The translations under genes were made by a program, and so were the position numbers. The notes beneath the pieces were generated by a model. That model saw only the letters and a program-made list of their open reading frames with translations. It was not told the origin of the DNA and searched no databases. Below are positions 1 to 8,284 of a DNA stretch of 37,913 bases, one piece after another. Position 1 is the stretch's first letter; each line of letters begins with the position of its first letter. Source of the DNA: a virus; IMG/VR virus record IMGVR_UViG_3300002460_000089, positions 1 to 37,913 of that record; one strand, given 5' to 3'.

Positions 1-74
1 TACCGGAATTTCTCCAGCAGGGCGAACTCACCCGGGTCACAGGCCCGGGTGTCGAGGAAGGACAGGTATGGCAT
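1..74 (-). CDS. Partial gene of unknown function, 5' end only
   Basis: Only the first 24 codons are inside the window; the protein begins MPYLSFLDTRACDPGEF. The ATG lies one base after the TGA of the lipoprotein gene, so the two are probably translationally coupled. A GGAGG-like stretch inside the end of the upstream gene could serve as its ribosome binding site. The position next to a holin and a lipoprotein would suit a lysis or late structural gene. The visible residues match nothing I can name, so no function is given. Confidence 0.6.
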   Translation of the reverse strand, partial: MPYLSFLDTRACDPGEFALLEKFR

Positions 75-75
75 A

Positions 76-501
76 TCAGCCTCCTGCCGCTGTAATAACC
101 CACCCCAGGACGGTTCCGACCGTCAGCTTCTGCTCAGGAGAGAGCATACCCGAGCCCACCTTGGCCTCCAGTTCCGCCACCACTGTCAGGATCAGGGCAT
201 CTGCCAGCAGCTGATCGGAAGGGCTCAGGTTCTCATCCGCCAGCCGGGCACGCAGGGCGGCCTCCAGTTGGTTCAGGTTCAGCGCATCGGTCTCAATGAA
301 CTCTCGGGCCTCGGTAGCGATCGACAGCACCTTCTCGGCCCGCTGCTGGGGGTCTGCGCCGTCCTCAATCACTTTCAGGGTCGCGTAGGTGACAGCCAGT
401 CGGGCAGAAGGGTTGGATTGCAGGGTGGTGAGGGCGCAGCCAGAGACTTGCATGCCGACGGCCAGCAGGGTGCTGACCAGAACCAAGGTGCTCAATTTCA
501 T
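76..501 (-). CDS. Phage lipoprotein, 141 aa, lysis region
   Basis: The N-terminus is a lipoprotein signal peptide: MK, a hydrophobic stretch, then the lipobox VSGC with the acylated cysteine at residue 22. The mature part is about 120 residues, mostly helical and rich in Ala, Leu and Glu, with a hydrophobic C-terminal segment ending TAAGG. The start is set by the lipobox and by the ATGA overlap with the upstream gene's stop. Outer-membrane lipoproteins near holins can be outer-membrane spanins, but those are usually shorter and Pro-rich. This one might equally be an exclusion or accessory lipoprotein. The lipoprotein call is firm; the role is open. Confidence 0.75.
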   Translation of the reverse strand: MKLSTLVLVSTLLAVGMQVSGCALTTLQSNPSARLAVTYATLKVIEDGADPQQRAEKVLSIATEAREFIETDALNLNQLEAALRARLADENLSPSDQLLADALILTVVAELEAKVGSGMLSPEQKLTVGTVLGWVITAAGG

Positions 502-824
502 GGGGTGATACCTTTCGTTGGTTGGGGGACAGGGGAACGTTGCTCTCGGGTTTCTGAGTAGGAGTGGAGGATTCCCTGGTACAGAACCCCGTTGAACAGG
601 GTGAACGCTGACATGAAGGAGTCCAGCGGGGAGTGCACCCCCCAACCGTAGACCAAAGCGCAGACCTGGCCTCCCTGAATGGCGATCAGGGCAAGGCTGC
701 CTACCGCCATTGCCGCGACGATGCTGCGGTCAGCGTTGCGGCAGGTGCCGCTCCGAAGGTAACTGATGGCCTGGATCAGCCCTGCCAGGTGGAACACGAT
801 TGCGAGTAATGCGACCAAGATCAT
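498..824 (-). CDS. Small membrane protein, 108 aa, possible second holin or antiholin
   Basis: There are about three hydrophobic segments: residues 2-20, roughly 35-60 (AMAVGSLALIAIQGGQV...), and a weaker one near 68-88. The tail is short, charged and Pro-containing. The gene starts 9 bp after the holin stop, and its own stop overlaps the lipoprotein ATG in an ATGA. The size, topology and position fit a holin partner, an antiholin or an inner-membrane lysis accessory. No specific family is recognised. Confidence 0.6.
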   Translation of the reverse strand: MILVALLAIVFHLAGLIQAISYLRSGTCRNADRSIVAAMAVGSLALIAIQGGQVCALVYGWGVHSPLDSFMSAFTLFNGVLYQGILHSYSETREQRSPVPQPTKGITP

Positions 825-833
825 AGGAGCGCC

Positions 834-1145
834 TCAGACCGTATTGATAAATCGTTTTATGCCTCGCGTAATGCCCAACTCGACGAGGGCCAGGACGGGA
901 AAAGCGCAGTACCCGCTTGCCATGATAATCCCGTCTCGGAATTGGTGGGCGTCCGGCAGGAAGGCCCCTACCATGTTGCCGGTGAAAAATGCGATGAACA
1001 AGTTGGCAAAGAACATCGCCCAGACGAATTTTTTGCCTTGCATCACGGTCACATACAGGTAGTTGGCCGCTGCGCCAAACCCCGCCAGGGAACCGAACTG
1101 CAAAAATTTCAATACTTTATCCGGCAGCTCTTCAAACATGGACAT
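834..1145 (-). CDS. Probable holin, 103 aa
   Basis: A short amphipathic N-terminus (FEELPDKVLKFLQFGSLAG) is followed by three hydrophobic segments at about residues 17-35, 42-62 and 72-92, and a basic C-terminus (RGIKRF). This is the layout of three-segment phage holins, possibly LydA-like. Holins form the inner-membrane lesions that time lysis. Two ATG codons lie six bases apart (1145 and 1139); a GGAG lies upstream. It is the first gene after the tail-tip gene, following a 74-bp gap with a candidate promoter. Confidence 0.65.
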   Translation of the reverse strand: MSMFEELPDKVLKFLQFGSLAGFGAAANYLYVTVMQGKKFVWAMFFANLFIAFFTGNMVGAFLPDAHQFRDGIIMASGYCAFPVLALVELGITRGIKRFINTV

Positions 1146-1176
1146 TCCCTAGCTCCAAAGGAGTTCATCAGGTGGT

Positions 1177-1218
1177 GGGCATGCCCCACAGTATAGCGTG
1201 TGAGGCGGCCCCGATCAG
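1177..1218 (-). promoter_or_regulatory. Candidate lysis-cassette promoter with adjacent palindrome
   Basis: The 74-bp gap between the tail-tip gene and the holin contains TATACT on the minus strand (1190-1195), a good match to a -10 element. The -35 region (around 1212-1218) is poor, so an activator would be needed. Just downstream is the palindrome GGGCATGCCC (1177-1186), which could be an operator or a 5' mRNA hairpin. No U-tract follows it, so it is not a terminator. Confidence 0.35.
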
Positions 1219-1219
1219 C

Positions 1220-3814
1220 TTATAGCCAGCCACCAGTGACGGTGAAATCCCAGACCAGCGGGGGGCTTTCGACGGTAGCCACCACCGTAATTATCTCGAT
1301 CCGCATATCCGCAACATCCCCGTCCTCCTGGGACATCAGAGCGGTGTATTCCAGGGTGTTGCCAGACTGTGAAACAGTTCTCAGAAGCGCGTTGGTGGTC
1401 GAGTTGCGCAGGTTGATGATGTACGACTCCCCGAAGGAAGCCCCGGTCTGGCTGGCGTAGAACAGACTGGCATTGGTTTTGTCCCTTCTCTTCCATGAGA
1501 AGGTGACCGGTACTGTGGTTTCCAATTCCCAAGCAGTACCCTCAAGGGCCAGATCCCCTGGCGGGTAGGGAAGCTCGGCCGTGCCCAGGGTGGTCCCTGT
1601 AATGGCCGTGATGTCCTCCAGAGCCAGGTAACCGCTGTAGCTGTAAGCCCGCAACTTCAGAGCCCAGTCGTCCCCTGCAGCCAGCGGGATGGCGTCCAGG
1701 TACATGGCCTGCCCCACCTTCCAGATCAAGGCTCCTTCCGCATGGGGGGCAGGGAGGGTGCCATACATGCCTCGCAGCACGTGATAGAGCGACCAGACGC
1801 CTTCCTCCTCCTGCGTGAATCCGATGATCCCCACTATCTCATTGTCGATCAGGAACAGGTTCACTTTGCGCTGATCGAGGGTGGTGGCGGAAAGCCCTGT
1901 CACCAGATAGTTGATGTCGATAAATTCCTGCTCGACGGTCTCGGCTTCCGCGTCGTAGATGAAGGCGCTCATGTCCGCACGCCAGGCGCTCAGGGAGCTG
2001 GGGGTGACGTTGAAGAAGGCGCTGGCAGGGACCGCCGCGATCAGGATTCCCACGGGGGAGAACCCGCCGATTTCTTCCAGCCAGGCGTAGCCGGTGGTGT
2101 TGATGTCGGCAGCCACCTCCAGCTCCACCGACGTCTGGTTCGGTTCCTGCGCGATCAGAGCCAGAACGTTGGGCGGGTAGCCACCCAGCAGGGCATAGGG
2201 AACTTCGAACACCTTGGACAGCGTGACCTGACCAGGAACGCCCGAAGGCGGCTCCCACTCCGAATCTCCCGGGGACTGGAATACAGCGTTGCCCAGGGAA
2301 AACACGTCCTGCGAAAAGCCCAGTGAGATCTGGCTGGAGGACAGTTCGGAGTGATCGATCTTGTTCACCATGCAAACCAGGCCCAGGACTGACGATATGT
2401 CGGGGTCCCCGGAATCCCAGTTCAGGACAAACCGGCTACCCAGGCGCATCTCCCAGGCGCGCAGGTCGCACACCATGGTGCCGCTGAACACTGGACTGCA
2501 GAGGGAGTTCAGGTGTGTCTGAGCCCTGCGGTTGGCTGCTGTGGGGTTGTGGAACATGGCCAGATCCAGGCTGGCAGCGGCTTCCGCCCCTGACATGAAG
2601 AGTCCGGAATTGCTGACCACGGCAGCCGTCCTTTCTGGAAAGCCTTCAGTGGTGTCGGTGAAGGTGTAGGTGACCCGGTTCACCATGGCATTGATGGTCT
2701 GCCGCTGCAGGCCCTCCAGCTCCAGGATGTTGGAGCGGTCGAACACCGGCAGCTCACCGACAACAAAGTCCGCACGGAACAGCATCAGCTCCACTTTCCC
2801 TGTGGAAGGATTCTCGCGAAGGGTGCCGTTGATGTGCATCAGGACGTCGTCGATCAGGTCCCGTGGGGGATTGTCCCTCTGCCACTGAAAGCTGATGCCC
2901 ATATCCTCAGTGAAAAGAGTTTCCGCCGCAGAAAGGAAAGAGGCATTGTCCACCTCGTAGGCTTCCAGTCCAGGCACCACACGGGTTCCGGTGTAGGGGA
3001 AGTAGCTTCCAGTGATCAACTCGTACAGCACTGCAGCCGGGTTGGCGCCGGAAGGCAGGATGTGATGTCCTGAGGGAATGCCCAGCGTGTTTGGGTACCG
3101 CTTCAGACGGGCTTTGAAGGCCGTTACTGTGGGGTACTCCCCCACGTACCCGGAACCGTAATTACGGGCTGTCAGTACTGGCTTGGAAGTAAACTCCGGC
3201 GCTCCAGGGGCGGAGTATCCGGTGGGACCTCTGAACACCAGTTTGCAGATGCCGGAGTGGCGGTACCCGTAGGGAGCTGCGTTAAATCCCGCAACCGCCG
3301 CCATGTAGGGAACTACGGATTGGCCTGCAGAACCATTTCGGTAATCCACGTAAAACCGTAGCCCGCCTCCTTTTTTCTTCCCGCCAAACAAGCCCGCCTG
3401 GTTGATCCTGATAACGTCGTTGGTTGTGACGGTGCCTGACCAGGCCAGTTTATCCTCCGCCCAGATTTCGTTTATCTGATCCACCGGTCCAAGGCAGAGA
3501 ACAATTTCAAATCCGACGTAATATTCAAATCCGACAGTTACGTTTTTGTGGTTGCCGAGGACACCGTTCTTGGCCACTTTTTCCGTTATCTTTTTGGTCG
3601 CAAGATCGCCGTACCACGTCAGGTTGGGGCCGGTAACCAGGACGTCACCTACGATGTAGGGAATGGCCCGATCCTCTTCTGCCGTCGGAAAATCGAAATC
3701 ATCCAACCCCTTCGCTTTGAGGTTGGATTTCGGATCTTTGGCAGTCAGAACGATTAGCGCTGCGCTAATCAAAATCTGAATGACGGCATAGATAACGTAA
3801 GCAAGCCAAACCAT
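1220..3814 (-). CDS. Tail tip / central fibre protein, 864 aa (gpJ or GTA gp15-like position)
   Basis: This is the last large tail gene and follows the DUF2163-like hub gene. The N-terminus is hydrophobic (MVWLAYVIYAVIQILISAAL), as in many tail-tip proteins of this type. Residues about 40-560 form the hub-like portion, with repeated Gly/Tyr-rich motifs (GPTGYSAPGAPEFTS). The last 110-120 residues look like a fibronectin III or Ig-type beta sandwich, starting after the Pro-rich linker ELPYPPGDLALEG. A strong ribosome binding site (AAGGGGAAGG) precedes the ATG. By analogy with lambda gpJ and GTA gp15, it should contact the host surface. Position and size are the main evidence. Confidence 0.65.
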   Translation of the reverse strand: MVWLAYVIYAVIQILISAALIVLTAKDPKSNLKAKGLDDFDFPTAEEDRAIPYIVGDVLVTGPNLTWYGDLATKKITEKVAKNGVLGNHKNVTVGFEYYVGFEIVLCLGPVDQINEIWAEDKLAWSGTVTTNDVIRINQAGLFGGKKKGGGLRFYVDYRNGSAGQSVVPYMAAVAGFNAAPYGYRHSGICKLVFRGPTGYSAPGAPEFTSKPVLTARNYGSGYVGEYPTVTAFKARLKRYPNTLGIPSGHHILPSGANPAAVLYELITGSYFPYTGTRVVPGLEAYEVDNASFLSAAETLFTEDMGISFQWQRDNPPRDLIDDVLMHINGTLRENPSTGKVELMLFRADFVVGELPVFDRSNILELEGLQRQTINAMVNRVTYTFTDTTEGFPERTAAVVSNSGLFMSGAEAAASLDLAMFHNPTAANRRAQTHLNSLCSPVFSGTMVCDLRAWEMRLGSRFVLNWDSGDPDISSVLGLVCMVNKIDHSELSSSQISLGFSQDVFSLGNAVFQSPGDSEWEPPSGVPGQVTLSKVFEVPYALLGGYPPNVLALIAQEPNQTSVELEVAADINTTGYAWLEEIGGFSPVGILIAAVPASAFFNVTPSSLSAWRADMSAFIYDAEAETVEQEFIDINYLVTGLSATTLDQRKVNLFLIDNEIVGIIGFTQEEEGVWSLYHVLRGMYGTLPAPHAEGALIWKVGQAMYLDAIPLAAGDDWALKLRAYSYSGYLALEDITAITGTTLGTAELPYPPGDLALEGTAWELETTVPVTFSWKRRDKTNASLFYASQTGASFGESYIINLRNSTTNALLRTVSQSGNTLEYTALMSQEDGDVADMRIEIITVVATVESPPLVWDFTVTGGWL

Positions 3815-3826
3815 GAAGCCTTCCCC

Positions 3827-4645
3827 TTAGTTAAGACCGACATCAAACATATTTTTTGACGGTATGTCGAACTTTAATATTTTGCTGGCGTTGCCCAGCT
3901 CGATGCACCGAGCCAACGTCTTGTTACAGCCCCGGTAAACTTTCACTTGAGACCCCATCACCAGCCCGTCGATGGGAAAGTTAATCGTGACCACGCTCCC
4001 GGAGTGCCCGACTACGTCCCTCCAGTCCCCATCCCCGAAGAGCAGCAACCCGGAATTGAATTCAGTTCCAGTTCCGGCAATACCGGAAAGGGTCAAGCTA
4101 TTTCCTGCGATAGCCTCCACCGTGCACAGAAACTCATGCGAGGCCATGTTGAGGTCACACCCGCCGCGATAAACAGAATGCTGGCAGGTGGAACCGAACC
4201 GGTACGGAAGTCCGTTCCGGTTCAGTACTGCCAACCTCGGCTCGCACACCAGCTTGGCTGTGCGCGACTTTGCCATGGCACTTTCGGAAAATGAGCAAGA
4301 GATAACGTAACCGACCCAGGTAATCTTGAAGTCCTGCGCCAGGTCATCCTGAAACCCCAGCATAATTTCCAGCTTGATCGGGGTGGACGGAAAGAAGGTT
4401 CGGTATATCTGGGCGACTGCGTGGCTGGCAGGGACCTGCACCTCGATGTTATCCGAGATACCGGAGTTTCCTTGCGTCCTTACCGTTCCCATCTGCAGGG
4501 AAGTGTCGTAGCGGTAGGTCACCCCACCATAAACGACAGACCTTCCTGCCGTGCTGTAACCGAAGACAGAAGCCCCACGAGAAAATTTGAAAAGCTGAAC
4601 CAAAGTGGAGGCGTCGCGTTTGGCGACCTCGACGGGAAAACTCAT
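3827..4645 (-). CDS. Tail hub protein, DUF2163 / phage BR0599 family-like, 272 aa
   Basis: The N-terminal half starts with a beta-rich region (LVQLFKFSRGASVFGYS). The C-terminal half carries the cysteine pattern of this family: CQHSVYRGGC, FLC, and YRGCNKTLARC. Hub proteins of this group, including lambda gpL and GTA gp13, bind an iron-sulfur cluster through such cysteines; cluster binding here is inferred. The start at 4645 is preferred over an upstream codon because AGGAG lies just before it and its ATG overlaps the upstream TGA. It sits between the distal-tail-like gene and the tip gene, the same order as GTA gp12-gp13-gp15. Confidence 0.7.
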   Translation of the reverse strand: MSFPVEVAKRDASTLVQLFKFSRGASVFGYSTAGRSVVYGGVTYRYDTSLQMGTVRTQGNSGISDNIEVQVPASHAVAQIYRTFFPSTPIKLEIMLGFQDDLAQDFKITWVGYVISCSFSESAMAKSRTAKLVCEPRLAVLNRNGLPYRFGSTCQHSVYRGGCDLNMASHEFLCTVEAIAGNSLTLSGIAGTGTEFNSGLLLFGDGDWRDVVGHSGSVVTINFPIDGLVMGSQVKVYRGCNKTLARCIELGNASKILKFDIPSKNMFDVGLN

Positions 4646-6363
4646 GAAATCTCCTTGAGAGCTACGCACGGAATAGTAACTTCCGCCACGTCCGCAGTGT
4701 GTCTGGAAATGCTGACCGAATCAGAGTCCAGTCGAGCCAGGTACATATAGGAAATCGATTTCATCTGCACCAGGTTAATGGACTCTGCAAAGTTGGCGTC
4801 AACCTGAAAACGGACTTCATTGGTTTCCAGGATAGTGTAGGCAATGATCGTCAGGTAAATCTTAACCCCGTTGGTTCGGGTGATGACGACGTTCCTGTGG
4901 TTGGCTTGCTCGAATACCATCGGGATTTCCGGGCGGTACTCCACATACAGGTACGCCTCGCCAATTCCAAGGCCCCGAGTCAGTTTCAGATCTTCCCGCT
5001 CACTCGGCAGGTAGAAAGAGCGAAGTCTCCCCTTCCTGCGGTGGATGAACTCGCGGATCTTTCTCAGCTGGTTCCGGTTCTCGGCAAACAGCATGAAGTC
5101 AAAACCGATAGGGGCTGACGGGGATTGGTAACTCAAACTGATGGCGCCGTACCCTTGATTCAGGAACCCTGAGTTCTGCCGAATGTAGGTATTTCGGTTA
5201 TCTCTCCAGTTGTGCTGGAACTGGAAAACTTCCAACCCTTTGTAGGTCACTGCAGGACTTGCCTCCGGCACCCACACCCCGCGCGCAGCTGGGTCTGATT
5301 CCCAAACCGCGTTGAAAGTGTAGATGTAAGGGGAAAGCTCCATCAGGTTGATGTCAGTGAGCAACCGCATGGTCAGACGCGGGATCACCGTAGCGAATAC
5401 GTTCCAGTTACCGGTCAGGTTGGCCTGCAGAAGCAGCTCATCAGTCCCTATCGCAGCGATGGTGACGACTTCGTAGTTTGAGGTGTCCTGGAAAAGAACA
5501 ATCGCACTACCCACCATCCACGGCATATCTGCAGTGGGGACGCTCAACACGTTGGTCCCCGCCAATGCAGGAGCCAGCAGTCGGGTTTCTTCCTGCCATT
5601 GGTAGACGTCGAATGTCTTCGCCATCCATGAAGAAATGATTTCCCGCAGGCGAACAGCATCCATCTCAAAGCAGGTGTACTCCGCTTCGAGGGTTACTCT
5701 CGGATCAGTGCACAGACCGTAGCGGGTTTCCGTTCCGTCCAGGCAAGTGGACACGGAGGTCATGTAGGAAATTTTTTCTACTGCAGGGCCGCGCCCTGAA
5801 ATGGCGAAGGGGAACGCCAGGCTGCGAATACCAATGAACGGCAGATAGAACTCATCACCGCCGATGTAGAAAGTGAACCCGCCCGAAATACTGCTCGGCC
5901 CCAACATTGCAGCCGTCACTTCCATGGTGACAGTAGCCAGCGAGCCGATTACGAACGGCATGGCCGTAGCAGAGGAAAGCGTAATCCCTGCCACTGGAGT
6001 TAGGTCTGCCACCGAAATAATTTTCGGAAGAATACTGGCGTTGTAGATGGTGAAGGTAACTACCTTCTCATCAATGATGGTTCCGAAATCTATCAGGCTT
6101 GGGGTGAAGATCGGATCGCCGTAGAACGGCGCGCTGAACCCTTCACCTTCAATGCTGTAGGCCCCCCAGTTGGTGGTGGCCATCGGCACGTTGGCAGTGA
6201 TGGTGTAGGAGGTGGTGTTGGTAACTTCCGCAGAAGCGTCAACACCGTCTCCCGGTGGCATGTTGGCTTGAGTATCCCACCACGTCGGGTGTTCCGCTCC
6301 AGTCCAGCCGGCGTCTCCGTAGAACTCGGACTCAAACGGATCATAAACCGTTAATACCGCCAT
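4642..6363 (-). CDS. Distal tail-like protein with inserted Ig/ASH-type domain, 573 aa
   Basis: The C-terminal half resembles distal tail proteins found next to DUF2163 hubs: NQLRKIREFIHRRKGRLRSF followed by YLPS near residues 425-450, where an aromatic-rich strand follows a basic helix. Residues about 80-190 have the alternating pattern of ASPM/SPD-2/Hydin or 'choice-of-anchor D' Ig-like domains (PSLIDFGTI...VVTFTIYNAS). The N-terminal 80 residues contain a Trp-rich motif (WTGAEHPTWWDTQ). The gene ends in an ATGA overlap with the hub gene. Role: it should form the ring joining tube to hub, with the extra Ig domain facing outward. The distal-tail call rests on motif and order only. Confidence 0.55.
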   Translation of the reverse strand: MAVLTVYDPFESEFYGDAGWTGAEHPTWWDTQANMPPGDGVDASAEVTNTTSYTITANVPMATTNWGAYSIEGEGFSAPFYGDPIFTPSLIDFGTIIDEKVVTFTIYNASILPKIISVADLTPVAGITLSSATAMPFVIGSLATVTMEVTAAMLGPSSISGGFTFYIGGDEFYLPFIGIRSLAFPFAISGRGPAVEKISYMTSVSTCLDGTETRYGLCTDPRVTLEAEYTCFEMDAVRLREIISSWMAKTFDVYQWQEETRLLAPALAGTNVLSVPTADMPWMVGSAIVLFQDTSNYEVVTIAAIGTDELLLQANLTGNWNVFATVIPRLTMRLLTDINLMELSPYIYTFNAVWESDPAARGVWVPEASPAVTYKGLEVFQFQHNWRDNRNTYIRQNSGFLNQGYGAISLSYQSPSAPIGFDFMLFAENRNQLRKIREFIHRRKGRLRSFYLPSEREDLKLTRGLGIGEAYLYVEYRPEIPMVFEQANHRNVVITRTNGVKIYLTIIAYTILETNEVRFQVDANFAESINLVQMKSISYMYLARLDSDSVSISRHTADVAEVTIPCVALKEIS

Positions 6364-6366
6364 GGA

Positions 6367-7404
6367 TTAAATTTCCCGGTAAGCGATGGCCCAGTTATTG
6401 GAGCCAGGGGCGACCAAACTGGTGTCGGCCGTTTCCCTGGAAAATAAGGGGAACACGCGCCAGTCGGTATGGATCAAACTGGCGTTAGGCATGTCGTCCG
6501 TCATTTTCAGTACTGTAACGCGCGGAACCCGTCCCAAAACATAAACAGAATTTGCCGGTGAGGTCACTCCGCACATCAGCAGAATAGGTAGCATTGGGGT
6601 TCTCCACGTGGAGGTGGAGGGGGCGTACCGCAAAATAGCTCCCATCGGGTGACTAGGACTATAGTCCCCTGCATTCATGTAAGAGCTGACAGACATGAAT
6701 AACGAGCTGGAAGTGATGCTGCTTCCGTAAATTTGTTTAGAGCAGGGCCAAAAGTCAGCGCTGGTACCTGCGTTTGCCATGCGGATGTAGGTCTCCGCCT
6801 GGTACGCCATGTTGCCGGTATACTGACCTCCGAATATGGTCTGGGTTCTGTCGTAGGTTGGGTTGGTGGTGGAGTCCCAGTTGTACCAGTTACCTGAAGC
6901 TGACGAAGCGCAGTTTGCTGATAGGTACTCCCCTCCCGTCCAGGTCCCGTGCTTTGTCAGTACCCCAAAAGAAATGTGCCCGTAAATGCCGGTGGATAGC
7001 TGCAAAATCCCGTGCACACAGGTACCGTCGGTGTACAACCAGTGGCTGGGGTAGGCCCCGTCGAATCCGTAATTCGCCATTACCGTGAAGCGAGTTTGGG
7101 CTGTTGAATTCAATTGTGCTGGAGTCACACTGGTACTGGCTACGTTAACTGCAGCTGTTGGGTTCCCGTAAGCCATGTAAGCACGGAGGCCATACACTCC
7201 TGGGGTAGTTCCCAGCTGCGCAGTACTGGCGTGCATCGTCCAGTACACTCCGCCCTTAGAAACGGTGCGAACGTTAACGCTGCCAGACCCTGCAGAGGAC
7301 TGAACTGTAGTTTGTGCAGTGAAGCCGGCATTTGCTACAGCGAAAGCCAGTAACGAGGTGATGAATGCGTCCAGTGTACTGGAACTACCAACGGCAAAAG
7401 TCAT
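6367..7404 (-). CDS. Tail-associated structural protein, 345 aa
   Basis: The protein is rich in Ser, Thr, Gly, Tyr and Trp, typical of a virion beta structure. It begins with a short helix (STLDAFITSLLAFAVANAGF) and ends with LIHTDWRVFPLFSRE and NNWAIAYREI. Its layout (N-terminal helix, beta-rich body, C-terminal 'VFP' strand and a final Trp/aromatic stretch) parallels the neighbouring 287-aa protein, so the two may be distant paralogues. It is 3 bp from its upstream neighbour. It lies between tape measure and distal-tail genes, which suggests a tail-tip component. No named family is recognised. Confidence 0.6.
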   Translation of the reverse strand: MTFAVGSSSTLDAFITSLLAFAVANAGFTAQTTVQSSAGSGSVNVRTVSKGGVYWTMHASTAQLGTTPGVYGLRAYMAYGNPTAAVNVASTSVTPAQLNSTAQTRFTVMANYGFDGAYPSHWLYTDGTCVHGILQLSTGIYGHISFGVLTKHGTWTGGEYLSANCASSASGNWYNWDSTTNPTYDRTQTIFGGQYTGNMAYQAETYIRMANAGTSADFWPCSKQIYGSSITSSSLFMSVSSYMNAGDYSPSHPMGAILRYAPSTSTWRTPMLPILLMCGVTSPANSVYVLGRVPRVTVLKMTDDMPNASLIHTDWRVFPLFSRETADTSLVAPGSNNWAIAYREI

Positions 7405-7407
7405 GTT

Positions 7408-8271
7408 TTACTCCTGAGTGATTCCGGCATAGGACCATTTTGTAGTCATGTAAACGCTGGGGAACACAGTGTTTGCTTTCCCCCCTAAAGTGAAAGTGTC
7501 CTCCGCTGACACTTCGGTATATTGCAACCCATGAACTCCGTCGAGCACTCCGAAAATATTGGTAGGGGCAGTATTCTTTATCAGGATACAAGGCCAAACA
7601 GCCCTGGAACCGTCTGCATGCGCCGCTTGTAGGATTTCGAAAGCGTAGGGGAAGATCATAGCGTCCCCCGCAAAATTAGCGTCCACCTCAAGCCACGCTC
7701 CCGCAGTGTCGCGAAGATACGCGCAACCTGCTGCCGGCTTCCAGAACGAGCCAACCGCAGCAGTTGCCAGCGTGTAATTCTGAGTCGTCGCATCGACATG
7801 CGACCCGCCTACATAAAGCGGATACGGATATTCCGCTGGCGTCGCCCACGGCAAAATAAATCCACCGTACAAGCTCATGTAGTAGGTTGAAACCTTGGCG
7901 ATAATCATGAACCGCCGGCCGTTGGCCAGGAACCAGTAGGGGATAGTCGCGTTGCGCAGTGCCATCCCCACTACAGGGGAACTGCCAGGCTGAACGTCAT
8001 TCGCAAGCGCTGAGTTGTAGGAGACGAACCCGTTACAGTTCCAGCCATAGTTGCTGCCCGCCTCAGCCGACTGCAGACGCACATGGATCTGGTCGGTGCC
8101 TGCCAGGCCAGGGCCGCGCAGAAGGTGGTCGTTATGGCCGCTGGCGGTGACGGTCCTCAGCACCGACCAATTCTGCCCGCCCGATACCAGACTGGCATTG
8201 GTGGTGATGAAGGTAATGAAATCCGCCAGCATTGTTTTGTAGTCGGTCGCTGTCCCCGTGACTATTGCCAT
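7408..8271 (-). CDS. Tail-associated structural protein, 287 aa
   Basis: The N-terminus (TDYKTMLADFITFITTNASL) is a helix followed by a beta-rich, Trp/Tyr/Gly-rich body. The C-terminal part has NTVFPSVYMTTKWSYAGITQ. The pattern parallels the 345-aa protein immediately downstream. It starts 13 bp after the tape measure stop. Position suggests a tail-tip or tail-tube-end component; the sequence gives no enzymatic motif. Confidence 0.6.
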   Translation of the reverse strand: MAIVTGTATDYKTMLADFITFITTNASLVSGGQNWSVLRTVTASGHNDHLLRGPGLAGTDQIHVRLQSAEAGSNYGWNCNGFVSYNSALANDVQPGSSPVVGMALRNATIPYWFLANGRRFMIIAKVSTYYMSLYGGFILPWATPAEYPYPLYVGGSHVDATTQNYTLATAAVGSFWKPAAGCAYLRDTAGAWLEVDANFAGDAMIFPYAFEILQAAHADGSRAVWPCILIKNTAPTNIFGVLDGVHGLQYTEVSAEDTFTLGGKANTVFPSVYMTTKWSYAGITQE

Positions 8272-8284
8272 TACTTTCCCGTCC

